From a virus, in the IMG/VR virus record IMGVR_UViG_3300025652_000095, positions 1 through 53,513 of that record: a stretch of 53,513 nt of DNA. One strand, given 5' to 3'. The number at the start of each line of letters is the position of its first letter. The stretch's first letter is position 1. The notes beneath the pieces were generated by a model that had not been told where the DNA came from, did not search any database, and worked only from the letters and a program-made list of their open reading frames with translations. Shown piece after piece: positions 1 to 5,511 of this stretch. The translations under genes and the position numbers were made by a program.

Positions 1-617
1 TAGTAGGCAAGAGTGGGTCAGGTAAATCAACATCGTTGAGGAATCTAAATCCACACACAACAGCTGTACTAAACACAGAAAGAAAACAACTTCCGTTCAA
101 AGGAGCGAAAGAATTCAAAAACGTACCAGTTCCTGACTTGAATACATTCAATACAGCTTTTGATAAAGCAGTTAAGTCAAAGGATATAGATACTATTGTA
201 GTAGAATCATTTACCAGCTTGGTAGAAATGATATACAGAGAAGCAGACATCAGGTTTAAAGGCTTTGATGTTTGGTCATTCTACAACAAAGAGATAGATA
301 GAATCCTTAACATGAGTAAGAATACTGATAAGTATGTAGTTTTCTTAGCTATTGACGGAGCTTACGACGGGGAAGATGGAGTACAAGAAAGATTTGTAGC
401 TGTTGATGGTAACCGTTGGAAGAAGCGTGTAGAGAAAGAGTTTGTATGCTGTCTGTTTACAGATAATCACTACGGTGAAGAGCAAGCAAAGTATAGGTTT
501 AGAACACAATCTTCAGGGAAAGACTCAGCTAAGAGTCCGATGGGAATGTTTAAAGAACTGTATGTAGATAACGACCTTGCACAGGTCATAGAAAAGTGCG
601 AAGAGTATTATAACTAA
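1..617 (+). CDS. Sak4-type RecA-like ATPase (AAA_24), 5' truncated
   Basis: This is probably a phage single-strand-annealing or recombination ATPase of the Sak4/AAA_24 type, acting on ssDNA with the SSB-like protein next to it. The open frame continues upstream to the window edge, so the start is missing. The first readable residues are VGKSGSGKSTS, a complete Walker A motif lying before the first possible in-window start (TTG at 36), which shows that TTG is internal. A Walker B-like strand, TIVVES, follows about 60 residues later; here Glu stands in the usual Asp position. The C-terminal part (RTQSSGKDSAKSP) looks like the arginine-containing end of this family. Family assignment is from motif recognition only; another RecA-fold phage ATPase is possible. 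Confidence 0.75.
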   Translation, partial: VGKSGSGKSTSLRNLNPHTTAVLNTERKQLPFKGAKEFKNVPVPDLNTFNTAFDKAVKSKDIDTIVVESFTSLVEMIYREADIRFKGFDVWSFYNKEIDRILNMSKNTDKYVVFLAIDGAYDGEDGVQERFVAVDGNRWKKRVEKEFVCCLFTDNHYGEEQAKYRFRTQSSGKDSAKSPMGMFKELYVDNDLAQVIEKCEEYYN

Positions 618-634
618 TCTTTAAATCAAAACAA

Positions 635-1186
635 ATGTTTAAGAATTTAGAACAAGTAGAAGTAACAGCTCAACAGAGTTACTTGAAAGAGGGTGTCCAT
701 AAAGTAAAAGTTATGGAAGTAAAATCTTCAGAGCAAAGAGAAGGGTATACGGGTATTCCTTATACAGAGTTTAAGGTAGCAAACAAATCTGGTATTGCAT
801 ACCTAAAGATGAGTGGTGCAGATGAAAGCACTTCAGACGCTGCAAAAGATATTCGTATGAAAATATTCAAACGTTTCTTGATGTCAGCAGGTGCTACAAC
901 ATTTAGTAATCCACCTATCGCATGTAAAGAAGCTGTAGGTAGTGTTATTGAAGTTATACTTGGTAGACGTGAGTATTGGACTAACGACAAAGATACAGGA
1001 GAGCCTGTAATTAAATCTGTAATGGATTACAAAATGTCTGGACCAGAAGGTAGCAACCTTACGTTTGACCAAAACAGACATAACAAGCCATTAAACCCGT
1101 CAGACTCTGCAGCATATAAAGCTGCTCATGAAGCGTTCTTAAACGCTAGTACAGGTGGTGTTGCTGACGATAGTATGCCATTCTAA
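635..1186 (+). CDS. Single-stranded DNA-binding-like protein
   Basis: A 183-residue protein directly downstream of the Sak4-type ATPase (17-nt gap). The last six residues are DDSMPF, closely resembling the acidic, Phe-ending tail that bacterial and phage SSB proteins use to recruit partner enzymes. The body (residues 1-140) is predicted beta-rich with long strands (VHKVKVMEVK, YTEFKVANKSG, SVIEVILGRREYW), compatible with an OB fold of the type seen in phage DUF669-like proteins. Position beside a recombination ATPase supports a role in coating ssDNA. The fold is inferred; the tail motif is seen directly. The ATG lies in an A-rich context (caaaacaaATG) without a Shine-Dalgarno site. Confidence 0.65.
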   Translation: MFKNLEQVEVTAQQSYLKEGVHKVKVMEVKSSEQREGYTGIPYTEFKVANKSGIAYLKMSGADESTSDAAKDIRMKIFKRFLMSAGATTFSNPPIACKEAVGSVIEVILGRREYWTNDKDTGEPVIKSVMDYKMSGPEGSNLTFDQNRHNKPLNPSDSAAYKAAHEAFLNASTGGVADDSMPF

Positions 1187-1194
1187 ATGTAATT

Positions 1195-1216
1195 GCAGGG
1201 GTGTAAAAACCCTTGC
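1195..1216 (+). promoter_or_regulatory. Hairpin between SSB-like and NinB-like genes
   Basis: GCAGGGGT (1195-1202) pairs with ACCCTTGC (1209-1216) around a six-base loop, giving an 8-bp stem with one G-T pair. It fills the only sizeable gap in the recombination operon and is followed by a short TTTA, then the NinB-like ATG at 1223. It could be a weak intrinsic terminator/attenuator or a structure that lowers translation of the next gene; the short T-run argues against strong termination. Confidence 0.45.
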
Positions 1217-1222
1217 TTTACT

Positions 1223-1621
1223 ATGAAGCTTATACACATAGCTAAAGTTGTTAAGGGAAAGATGCACTTTGGAAACAGAGAGCGTCTTGACCAAGACATT
1301 GCTAGATACGAAGATAAGACTGTACAAGTTACTGTATCGGAGTACAAACCTAAAAGAAGCAATCAATTGAATCAATATTATTGGGGAGTTGTAGTAAAGA
1401 TTATATCCGACTATACAGGATATACTAAAGAAGAAACTCACGAGCTATTGAAACAAACATTTCTTAAGAAGAAGATAGAGGTTGACAATGAGTGGTACGA
1501 TACAACAGAAAGCACTACCAAGTTATCTAACAAAGACATGTTAGATTTTATCGAGAAAGTAAAGCAATGGGCAGCTCAAACATTTCACTTATATATACCA
1601 GACCCGCATGAGAAAGGATGA
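1223..1621 (+). CDS. NinB-like recombination protein
   Basis: A 132-residue protein resembling the lambda NinB/Orf family, which modulates recombination by interacting with SSB-coated DNA. Visible family-like features are the RSNQLNQYYWGVV segment (NinB proteins have RSxxQNxxxWxxL after a beta strand), the following amphipathic helix with KEETHELLKQTF, and the late STTKLS-KDMLDFIEKVKQWA helix. I chose the ATG at 1223; a TTG at 1193 in the same frame would start inside the upstream hairpin. The 3' end overlaps the RusA-like gene by 14 nt, indicating translational coupling. Its place between SSB-like and RusA-like genes mirrors the recombination clusters where NinB proteins occur. Confidence 0.65.
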   Translation: MKLIHIAKVVKGKMHFGNRERLDQDIARYEDKTVQVTVSEYKPKRSNQLNQYYWGVVVKIISDYTGYTKEETHELLKQTFLKKKIEVDNEWYDTTESTTKLSNKDMLDFIEKVKQWAAQTFHLYIPDPHEKG

Positions 1622-2000
1622 AATATACATACCCTTTAACGTACCGTCAAGCAAAAACAGTAAACAGTGGACAGGTAAATACCTGATAAACAGCAAGACG
1701 ACAAGAGAGTATATAAAAAACACAAAGAAGTTTTACCAGGAAAAAAAAGATAAGTTCCTGAAACTTACAGAAGGTTTAGAAAAACCATACACAGTATCAT
1801 TCTACTTTATACGAGACAGTAAAAGAAAGTTTGATTACATCAACCCAGCCCAAACAGTTCAAGACCTTATGGTTAAGAACGAATGGATAGAGGATGATGA
1901 CATACATAACCTCATACCACACTTTACAGGGTATGTTGTAGATAAAGAAAGAGCAGGAGTAATCATTAAAGTTTTAAAAAATGAAAAAAGAAACACATAA
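1608..2000 (+). CDS. RusA-like Holliday junction resolvase
   Basis: A 130-residue protein matching the RusA endonuclease pattern. Near the N-terminus is PSSKNSKQW (residues 13-21), the usual nucleotide-contacting start. Then come acidic positions D76 (in RKFDYIN), D86 (in TVQDLM) and the D96-D98 cluster (EDDDIH), corresponding to the family's PDxDN, DaL and wxDD active-site motifs. RusA enzymes cut four-way DNA junctions as dimers in a metal-dependent manner, resolving recombination or replication intermediates before packaging. The length is typical of RusA (about 120-140 residues). The start codon is buried in the end of the NinB-like gene. The Asn expected after the second Asp is shifted, so the motif is slightly divergent. 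Confidence 0.8.
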   Translation: MRKDEIYIPFNVPSSKNSKQWTGKYLINSKTTREYIKNTKKFYQEKKDKFLKLTEGLEKPYTVSFYFIRDSKRKFDYINPAQTVQDLMVKNEWIEDDDIHNLIPHFTGYVVDKERAGVIIKVLKNEKRNT

Positions 2001-2214
2001 GTCAAGACTATTAAAGTACTTACAAGAGTACAAGAGTATAACCTCATTAGAAGCTATTAGAGACCTTGGTAATACAAGGCTATCCGCATCTATATTTTTA
2101 CTAAAAGCAGACGGAGTAAAGATAGATAAAGAAAATGCACGAGTGGCTACCAGGTGGACTAACAAAGATGGTAGCAAAAAGATGACTAACGTAGCAAAGT
2201 ATGTGTTATGTTAG
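1981..2214 (+). CDS. Small winged helix-turn-helix protein (HTH_39-like)
   Basis: A 77-residue protein whose first 50 residues read as a compact winged helix: KSRLLKYLQEYKSITSLEA, then IRDLGNTRLSASIFLLKADG, then a beta-wing with VKIDKENARVATRW. This is the layout of the phage HTH_39 family, small DNA-binding proteins usually found in replication or early regions. It probably binds DNA as a regulator or replication accessory factor; the target cannot be read from the sequence. It overlaps the RusA-like gene by 20 nt and the RecE-like gene by 7 nt, so it belongs to the same coupled operon. Confidence 0.7.
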   Translation: MKKETHKSRLLKYLQEYKSITSLEAIRDLGNTRLSASIFLLKADGVKIDKENARVATRWTNKDGSKKMTNVAKYVLC

Positions 2215-2981
2215 AAAACAATAACATTATTACAGACGATAATTACTTTGATGATAAAGAGTATATATCAGCTAGTATGGTAAAGCAGGCTCTACAAGGG
2301 AGCAAGAAGCAGTTTGATTTTGCTATGTCACAAAACATAGAGAGTGAAGCGTTCTTAGTAGGGTCTGCGTTCCATGCTATGATGCTTGAACCTGAAGAGT
2401 ACAAGAAGTTATATGCATTTGAGCCAGCTATGGATAAAAGAACCAAAGCAGGTAAAGAGTATATAGCAGAATGGAAAGAACAGAATCAAGACGTACCTAA
2501 CCACCTACCAGGTAAGAGTGAGAACATGTTGCTAGGTATGCAGGAAAGCTTAAGCAGACATCCTATATACAGTAAGTTAGTACATGAGGGTGGTGAAAGA
2601 GAAGTTATAAAGTTATTTGAGCTTGAAGGTGTAAAATGTAAAGCTAAAGTAGACTACTATGACCCTAAAGAAAATTACATAGTTGATATAAAGACATGTA
2701 AAAGTATAGACATAGAAGCTATAGCAGAAAGCATAAAGAACTTTAAGTATGGGATACAAGCAGCGTTCTATCTTGACGGACTTAAAGCTCATAAGTTTTA
2801 CTTTGCTTTTATAGAAAAGAAAGCTCCATACGACGTAGTGGTTGTAGACTTTGTTACAGGAATGGACGACAGTAGAATAGCATACCAGAATGGTATAGCT
2901 AATATACAATCGTTTAGAAAGATGGACCAAGATGGTGTGCAAGACATGTACACTGCATTTAACAACATAATCAAATTTTAA
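2208..2981 (+). CDS. RecE-like PD-(D/E)xK exonuclease (DUF3799-like)
   Basis: A 257-residue protein resembling the C-terminal nuclease domain of RecE (exodeoxyribonuclease VIII). It has an N-terminal YISASMVKQAL segment, H56 in VGSAFHAMML, and the catalytic core KAKVDYY (D149) followed by YIVDIKTC (D160, K162). A later helix, YGIQAAFYLDGL, provides the conserved Gln/Tyr. This family degrades the 5' strand of dsDNA ends and hands the 3' overhang to an annealing protein, here presumably the Sak4-type ATPase and SSB-like protein encoded upstream. Start at the ATG overlapping the previous stop (TTATGTTAG). The catalytic set appears complete, so activity is expected. Confidence 0.82.
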   Translation: MLENNNIITDDNYFDDKEYISASMVKQALQGSKKQFDFAMSQNIESEAFLVGSAFHAMMLEPEEYKKLYAFEPAMDKRTKAGKEYIAEWKEQNQDVPNHLPGKSENMLLGMQESLSRHPIYSKLVHEGGEREVIKLFELEGVKCKAKVDYYDPKENYIVDIKTCKSIDIEAIAESIKNFKYGIQAAFYLDGLKAHKFYFAFIEKKAPYDVVVVDFVTGMDDSRIAYQNGIANIQSFRKMDQDGVQDMYTAFNNIIKF

Positions 2982-3401
2982 TTGGAAACAGTATTTGTAT
3001 ACGGAACTCTGAAAAGAGCACATGGAAACCATAGACTACTAGCAGGTAGTAAATACATAGGTACAGGACTTACTAAAGATAGGTATATAATGTACGAAGA
3101 TGGTATTCCATACGTGTCTGAATCGTTTTCTTTAACTAATATATCAGGAGAGCTCTACGACGTTAGTAGGGCTACTCTTGATGATTTAGACATGCTAGAA
3201 GGTCATCCTATCTGGTATAAAAGAAAGAAAACTATTATCAAGACAATAGATAAAAACAACAACATAAAACTAATCAATGCATGGTTGTATTTTAATGAAA
3301 TGATACCAGCTCGTGCTAAAATAAATAACATAGGAATATATGGCTACCAAGAAAAATCAAAGTTTATCTCCTTACTACACGAACAAGAAGACCAGGAGTA
3401 A
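2982..3401 (+). CDS. Gamma-glutamylcyclotransferase-fold protein (AIG2/YtfP-like)
   Basis: A 139-residue protein with the GGCT-fold signature: VFVYGTLKRAHGNHRLL at residues 4-20 (the substrate-binding YGTL loop) and LDMLEGHPIWYKR at 70-81, where E73 matches the general acid/base glutamate. The family includes enzymes acting on gamma-glutamyl amines and peptides; many members have unknown substrates, so the reaction here is not assignable. It is unusual between a RecE-like nuclease and a DnaA-like protein. The frame begins directly after the previous stop with TTG, the only start that keeps the first beta strand and YGTL loop, so a non-ATG start is likely. The 3' end overlaps the next small gene by 62 nt. 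Confidence 0.8.
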   Translation: METVFVYGTLKRAHGNHRLLAGSKYIGTGLTKDRYIMYEDGIPYVSESFSLTNISGELYDVSRATLDDLDMLEGHPIWYKRKKTIIKTIDKNNNIKLINAWLYFNEMIPARAKINNIGIYGYQEKSKFISLLHEQEDQE

Positions 3402-3567
3402 AATAGACAAATTATTACACAAGAACGCTATACTGCAAAGTAACTTAGGTATAGATAGTACAAAAAAAGATAAAGAAAAAGCGCATGGAGAAACAAAAGA
3501 AATCTACAATAAAATTAAAACCTTGGACACCGAATTTGCAGAAAATTCATTCCCTGAATATAAGTGA
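3340..3567 (+). CDS. Small charged protein, unknown
   Basis: A 75-residue, lysine-rich and hydrophilic protein with a heptad-like helical stretch (SKIDKLLHKNAILQSNL). No family recognised. It overlaps the end of the GGCT-like gene by 62 nt and the start of the DnaA-like gene by 83 nt. Such overlaps are larger than elsewhere in the block, so either this gene is real and the DnaA-like protein starts further downstream (an ATG at 3619 is available), or one of the two starts is wrong. The ATG context (aatataATG) is A-rich like its neighbours. Confidence 0.5.
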   Translation: MATKKNQSLSPYYTNKKTRSKIDKLLHKNAILQSNLGIDSTKKDKEKAHGETKEIYNKIKTLDTEFAENSFPEYK

Positions 3568-3994
3568 GCTTAACAAAACTATTTTAAGTAATGTGTTTTC
3601 AAGAGCATACTTACACATGTCTATAGATTCTGATATGATAGACAGTAGAAAAAGAGCTATGGTCAACACAAACATAGTTATTGCTTCAGTTGTACATGAT
3701 TACTTTAAATTTACTTTAAGTCAAATAGGTAAGATGTTTGGTAAACACCACGCAACAATAATTCACTACGTTAAAGTGTATGAAGAAACTTTATGCATGG
3801 AAAAAGATAGTGTTGAATTATATAACAAGCTAGCTGAGTATTGTAGGTTTGAGCTGTACGGAGAGAAAGGAGAAGACTACAGTATTAGTGGGCAGAATTA
3901 TGCAGAGCTTACTGAAACATGCAGAGTATTAATCTCTCGTAATAAACAGCTTAACCAAAAGATAGAAAACATTAAGGAGGTATTGAATGTATAA
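3485..3994 (+). CDS. DnaA domain IV-like DNA-binding protein
   Basis: A 169-residue protein whose residues 54-100 resemble the C-terminal DNA-binding domain of the replication initiator DnaA. It has DSRKRAMVNTNIVIASVV, then FTLSQIGKMFGKHHATIIHYVK, which matches the DnaA box-recognition helix-turn-helix (consensus ending FGgRDHtTVlha). The invariant D-H of DnaA is replaced by H-H, and no AAA+ ATPase domain is present; residues 1-50 and 105-169 are helical, the latter coiled-coil-like (NKQLNQKIENIKEVL). It may bind DnaA-box-like sites to organise phage replication or interfere with host DnaA; both are inference. Start choice is uncertain (3485 or 3619) because of overlap with the preceding small gene; the domain lies downstream of either. 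Confidence 0.7.
   Translation: MEKQKKSTIKLKPWTPNLQKIHSLNISELNKTILSNVFSRAYLHMSIDSDMIDSRKRAMVNTNIVIASVVHDYFKFTLSQIGKMFGKHHATIIHYVKVYEETLCMEKDSVELYNKLAEYCRFELYGEKGEDYSISGQNYAELTETCRVLISRNKQLNQKIENIKEVLNV
3974..3980 (+). promoter_or_regulatory. Strong Shine-Dalgarno-like site
   Basis: AAGGAGG lies six bases upstream of the ATG at 3987, inside the end of the DnaA-like gene. Nearly all other starts in this window have A-rich leaders and no such site, so this one stands out. It may be fortuitous because it also encodes the KEV of the upstream protein. Confidence 0.4.
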
Positions 3995-4274
3995 AATGCC
4001 TATATGTTTCAACAAGGTTACTTACGAAGTAAGGTATTACGGTAAACGCAAAGGAGAGAAAGTTCTAATAAATAAACCATACAAAAAAACCACAAGAGAA
4101 GTTTGTATAGGAAACACATTAGAGCTGCTAAACGATTCTAGGTATAATGCAAACTTGATGACAAGATTAAAGTCTGATAATCAAAAATCACAAGGATGTG
4201 AAATAAAAATTATATCTTTGGAACAGATAGCCCAATGCGGTTACACTCAACCTAGATTTAAACATGAAGAGTAA
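3987..4274 (+). CDS. Hypothetical basic protein
   Basis: A 95-residue basic protein of unrecognised family. The N-terminal half looks beta-rich (CFNKVTYEVRYYGKRKGEKVLINK) and the C-terminal half mixed. It starts 8 nt before the stop of the DnaA-like gene and has the only textbook ribosome binding site in the block. Its 3' end overlaps the next gene by 11 nt. Co-transcription with replication proteins suggests an early role; no function can be assigned. Confidence 0.6.
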   Translation: MYKMPICFNKVTYEVRYYGKRKGEKVLINKPYKKTTREVCIGNTLELLNDSRYNANLMTRLKSDNQKSQGCEIKIISLEQIAQCGYTQPRFKHEE

Positions 4275-4461
4275 ACTAACAGAACAAGAGCAGCAAATAG
4301 TGAACGCTGTATCAGACATGCACGCTAATAGCGGTACAGGACTGAATAAGACTCAAAGAATACTTAGAAAGAAGTTTAACATCATTGTATCTCAACGTGA
4401 TATACAAAGAAGGTTAGATGGCTTAAACTCAAAGAGAGAGCAAGCTAGTAATGTAGGGTGA
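4264..4461 (+). CDS. Small helix-turn-helix-like protein
   Basis: A 65-residue protein with two helices separated by a short turn: QRILRKKFNIIVSQRDIQRRLDGL reads as a helix-turn-helix in which IVSQRDIQRRL would be the recognition helix. The N-terminal helix (LTEQEQQIVNAVSDMH) would complete a tri-helical core. A DNA-binding role is plausible but not proven. The stop codon TGA (4459-4461) falls inside the 5' acceptor/D-arm side of the tRNA-like RNA that begins at 4452, so coding and RNA sequences overlap by 10 nt. Confidence 0.6.
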   Translation: MKSKLTEQEQQIVNAVSDMHANSGTGLNKTQRILRKKFNIIVSQRDIQRRLDGLNSKREQASNVG

Positions 4462-4598
4462 TGAAACTGGCAGACATGCCCTCCTGTCTCGAGGGTGTAG
4501 ATAAAGGAATAAACTTTAGGATAGCGGGTTGACCACCATTGTGCACAACTTGTCCTATAGCTAACCTCTACGTGGAAGTTCGACTCTTCCCCCTACAG
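4452..4598 (+). tRNA. tRNA-like RNA with very long variable region
   Basis: Every canonical stem pairs perfectly. Acceptor: TGTAGGG (4452-4458) with CCCTACA (4591-4597). D stem: ATG (4461-4463) with CAT (4475-4477), the loop holding the GG pair (AACTGGCAGA). Anticodon stem: CCCTC (4479-4483) with GAGGG (4491-4495) around CTGTCTC. T arm: GGAAG-TTCGACT-CTTCC (4574-4590). Position gives anticodon GUC (Asp codons), although base 37 is T, which is abnormal. The D arm is of the 3-bp leucine/serine type. The variable region is 78 nt (4496-4573), far longer than class II tRNAs, and folds into nested stems: GTAGA/TCTAC (4497-4501, 4567-4571), TAGGA/TCCTA (4517-4521, 4553-4557) and GTTG/CAAC. CCA is not encoded. 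It could be a tRNA with an inserted element, a tRNA mimic or a decaying tRNA. Confidence 0.62.
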
Positions 4599-4611
4599 CA
4601 AATCATTATAC

Positions 4612-4746
4612 ATGAAAGGTATTATACAAGAAGCTATACAAAAAGCTAAACTTAAAAAGCATGGGCTACGGATAGTCCAAAGATATTTATCAATCAAGTA
4701 CAAGCTTAACATAAGCTTACGTGCTTTAAAAAAAAGAACAAAGTAA
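4612..4746 (+). CDS. 44-residue basic small protein
   Basis: A short open frame from ATG 4612 to TAA 4744-4746, directly after the tRNA-like RNA. The product is strongly basic and helical (IIQEAIQKAKLKKHGLRIVQ, then YKLNISLRALKKRTK), with an arrangement that could be a minimal helix-turn-helix. Its stop overlaps the next ATG in TAATG, the classic coupling arrangement, which supports that both are translated. No family recognised. Confidence 0.5.
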   Translation: MKGIIQEAIQKAKLKKHGLRIVQRYLSIKYKLNISLRALKKRTK

Positions 4747-4892
4747 TGTTAACAGAAAAAACAGCAGAACAACTAAAGAACGAAGAAGTCGCTAGAGAAA
4801 CATGGGACTCATGGATAGTAGACTTAGAAGACAAAGACCAACCAGACGCTTGCAGTATAGATGATGAAGACTGCGAAGCATGCGGAAGTTAA
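4746..4892 (+). CDS. 48-residue acidic small protein with Cys pairs
   Basis: A short frame from ATG 4746 (coupled to the preceding stop) to TAA 4890-4892. The product is very acidic with two tryptophans (TWDSWIVDLEDKD) and ends in a cysteine-containing acidic tail (ACSIDDEDCEACGS), where CEAC could bind a metal. The charge is opposite to that of the coupled upstream basic protein, so the pair might interact; that is speculation. No family recognised. Confidence 0.5.
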   Translation: MLTEKTAEQLKNEEVARETWDSWIVDLEDKDQPDACSIDDEDCEACGS

Positions 4893-4893
4893 A

Positions 4894-5030
4894 AGTAAAG
4901 TGAGCACCATACTTGAGTTGGGCAAAACAAGTCCTGCCCTAGGAAGCAGGCAAAATTTCTAACGGGATTTAGAAATCAACACGTGAGAATCAGGGGGAGG
5001 CTGTGGGAGTTTCCCTCTGTTATCACTACT
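4894..5030 (+). ncRNA. Structured non-coding region, possible second tRNA-like RNA
   Basis: The 150-nt gap between 4893 and 5042 holds consecutive hairpins. CTTG/CAAG (4912-4915, 4928-4931) closes a 12-nt loop AGTTGGGCAAAA that looks like a tRNA D arm. CCTGC/GCAGG (4933-4937, 4946-4950) closes an 8-nt loop in the place of an anticodon arm. A perfect 8-bp ATTTCTAA/TTAGAAAT stem lies at 4955-4976. CAGGGGGAGG/TTTCCCTCTG (4991-5000, 5010-5019) forms a 10-bp stem with G-T pairs. AGTGA (4899-4903) and TCACT (5023-5027) could close the whole. No recognisable T loop or 7-bp acceptor exists, so it is not a normal tRNA; it may be a tRNA remnant, a phage small RNA or a 5' leader structure for the gene at 5043. 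Confidence 0.4.
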
Positions 5031-5042
5031 AAAGAAAAAGCA

Positions 5043-5258
5043 ATGGAAAAACATATTTCACAAAAACTACTAGAACAATATGCAGAGTGGTTTCATGCAG
5101 AAAAGCAAGACAAACAGTTTGGAGACAGACAAGAAGAACCAACCATTCAAGAGTTTATAACGCACTACGCGATAACAGAAGATGTAAATGATTTTATAAG
5201 AGCTACAGAAGCTCTAAACAACATAGGGCAATACATTCAGTTAGATGGTGAATCATAA
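5043..5258 (+). CDS. Hypothetical acidic protein
   Basis: A 71-residue acidic, mostly helical protein (ISQKLLEQYAEWFHAEKQ and DVNDFIRATEALNNIGQY) of unknown family. An in-frame GTG at 4983 would add 20 residues, but those codons form part of the strong stem at 4991-5019, so I prefer the ATG at 5043, preceded by the A-rich aaagaaaaagcaATG. The end overlaps the HNH gene by 14 nt. Confidence 0.6.
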   Translation: MEKHISQKLLEQYAEWFHAEKQDKQFGDRQEEPTIQEFITHYAITEDVNDFIRATEALNNIGQYIQLDGES

Positions 5259-5511
5259 GAAAGTATATATAACCTTCTTTAATTTAGACACATCTGACCA
5301 CATTCTGTGTACCAGTTGTGGGCAGCCTGCTGTAGACATTCATCATATACATGCGAGGGGAATGGGTGGTTCGAGTAAAGACTACATAGAAAACCTTGCA
5401 GCACTGTGTAGGAGTTGTCACGATAAGGCTGAGTCAAGCGCATACTTTAATAAACAAGTTAAGGTTAAACACTTACAGAAAGTTCTGTATAAGTTAGAAT
5501 CAGAGATTTAA
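5245..5511 (+). CDS. HNH endonuclease-like protein
   Basis: An 88-residue HNH/McrA-type domain: CTSC (C22, C25), then VDIHHIHARGMGGS (H33-H34), N50 in ENLAALC and CRSCH (C55, C58, H59). The two Cys pairs form a structural zinc site and the His-Asn-His set the nicking centre, so the catalytic residues appear intact. HNH proteins in phages act in packaging, in replication fork processing or as homing enzymes; here it is the last gene of the rightward block, so a role in DNA processing is plausible. Its last 12 nt overlap the last gene of the leftward block. Confidence 0.78.
   Translation: MVNHKKVYITFFNLDTSDHILCTSCGQPAVDIHHIHARGMGGSSKDYIENLAALCRSCHDKAESSAYFNKQVKVKHLQKVLYKLESEI

Noticed and set aside
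4452-4598. Group I intron in a tRNA gene
   Set aside because: The extra sequence is only about 78 nt and lies in the variable region, too short and in the wrong place for a group I intron.
4452-4598. tmRNA
   Set aside because: No tag-peptide reading frame, no pseudoknot series and no terminal ACCA; a complete D arm and anticodon arm are present instead.
4983-5042. Upstream GTG start for the 71-residue protein
   Set aside because: The extra codons fall in a strong hairpin with non-phage-like composition (Gly/Arg/Trp), and the ATG at 5043 has the usual A-rich leader.
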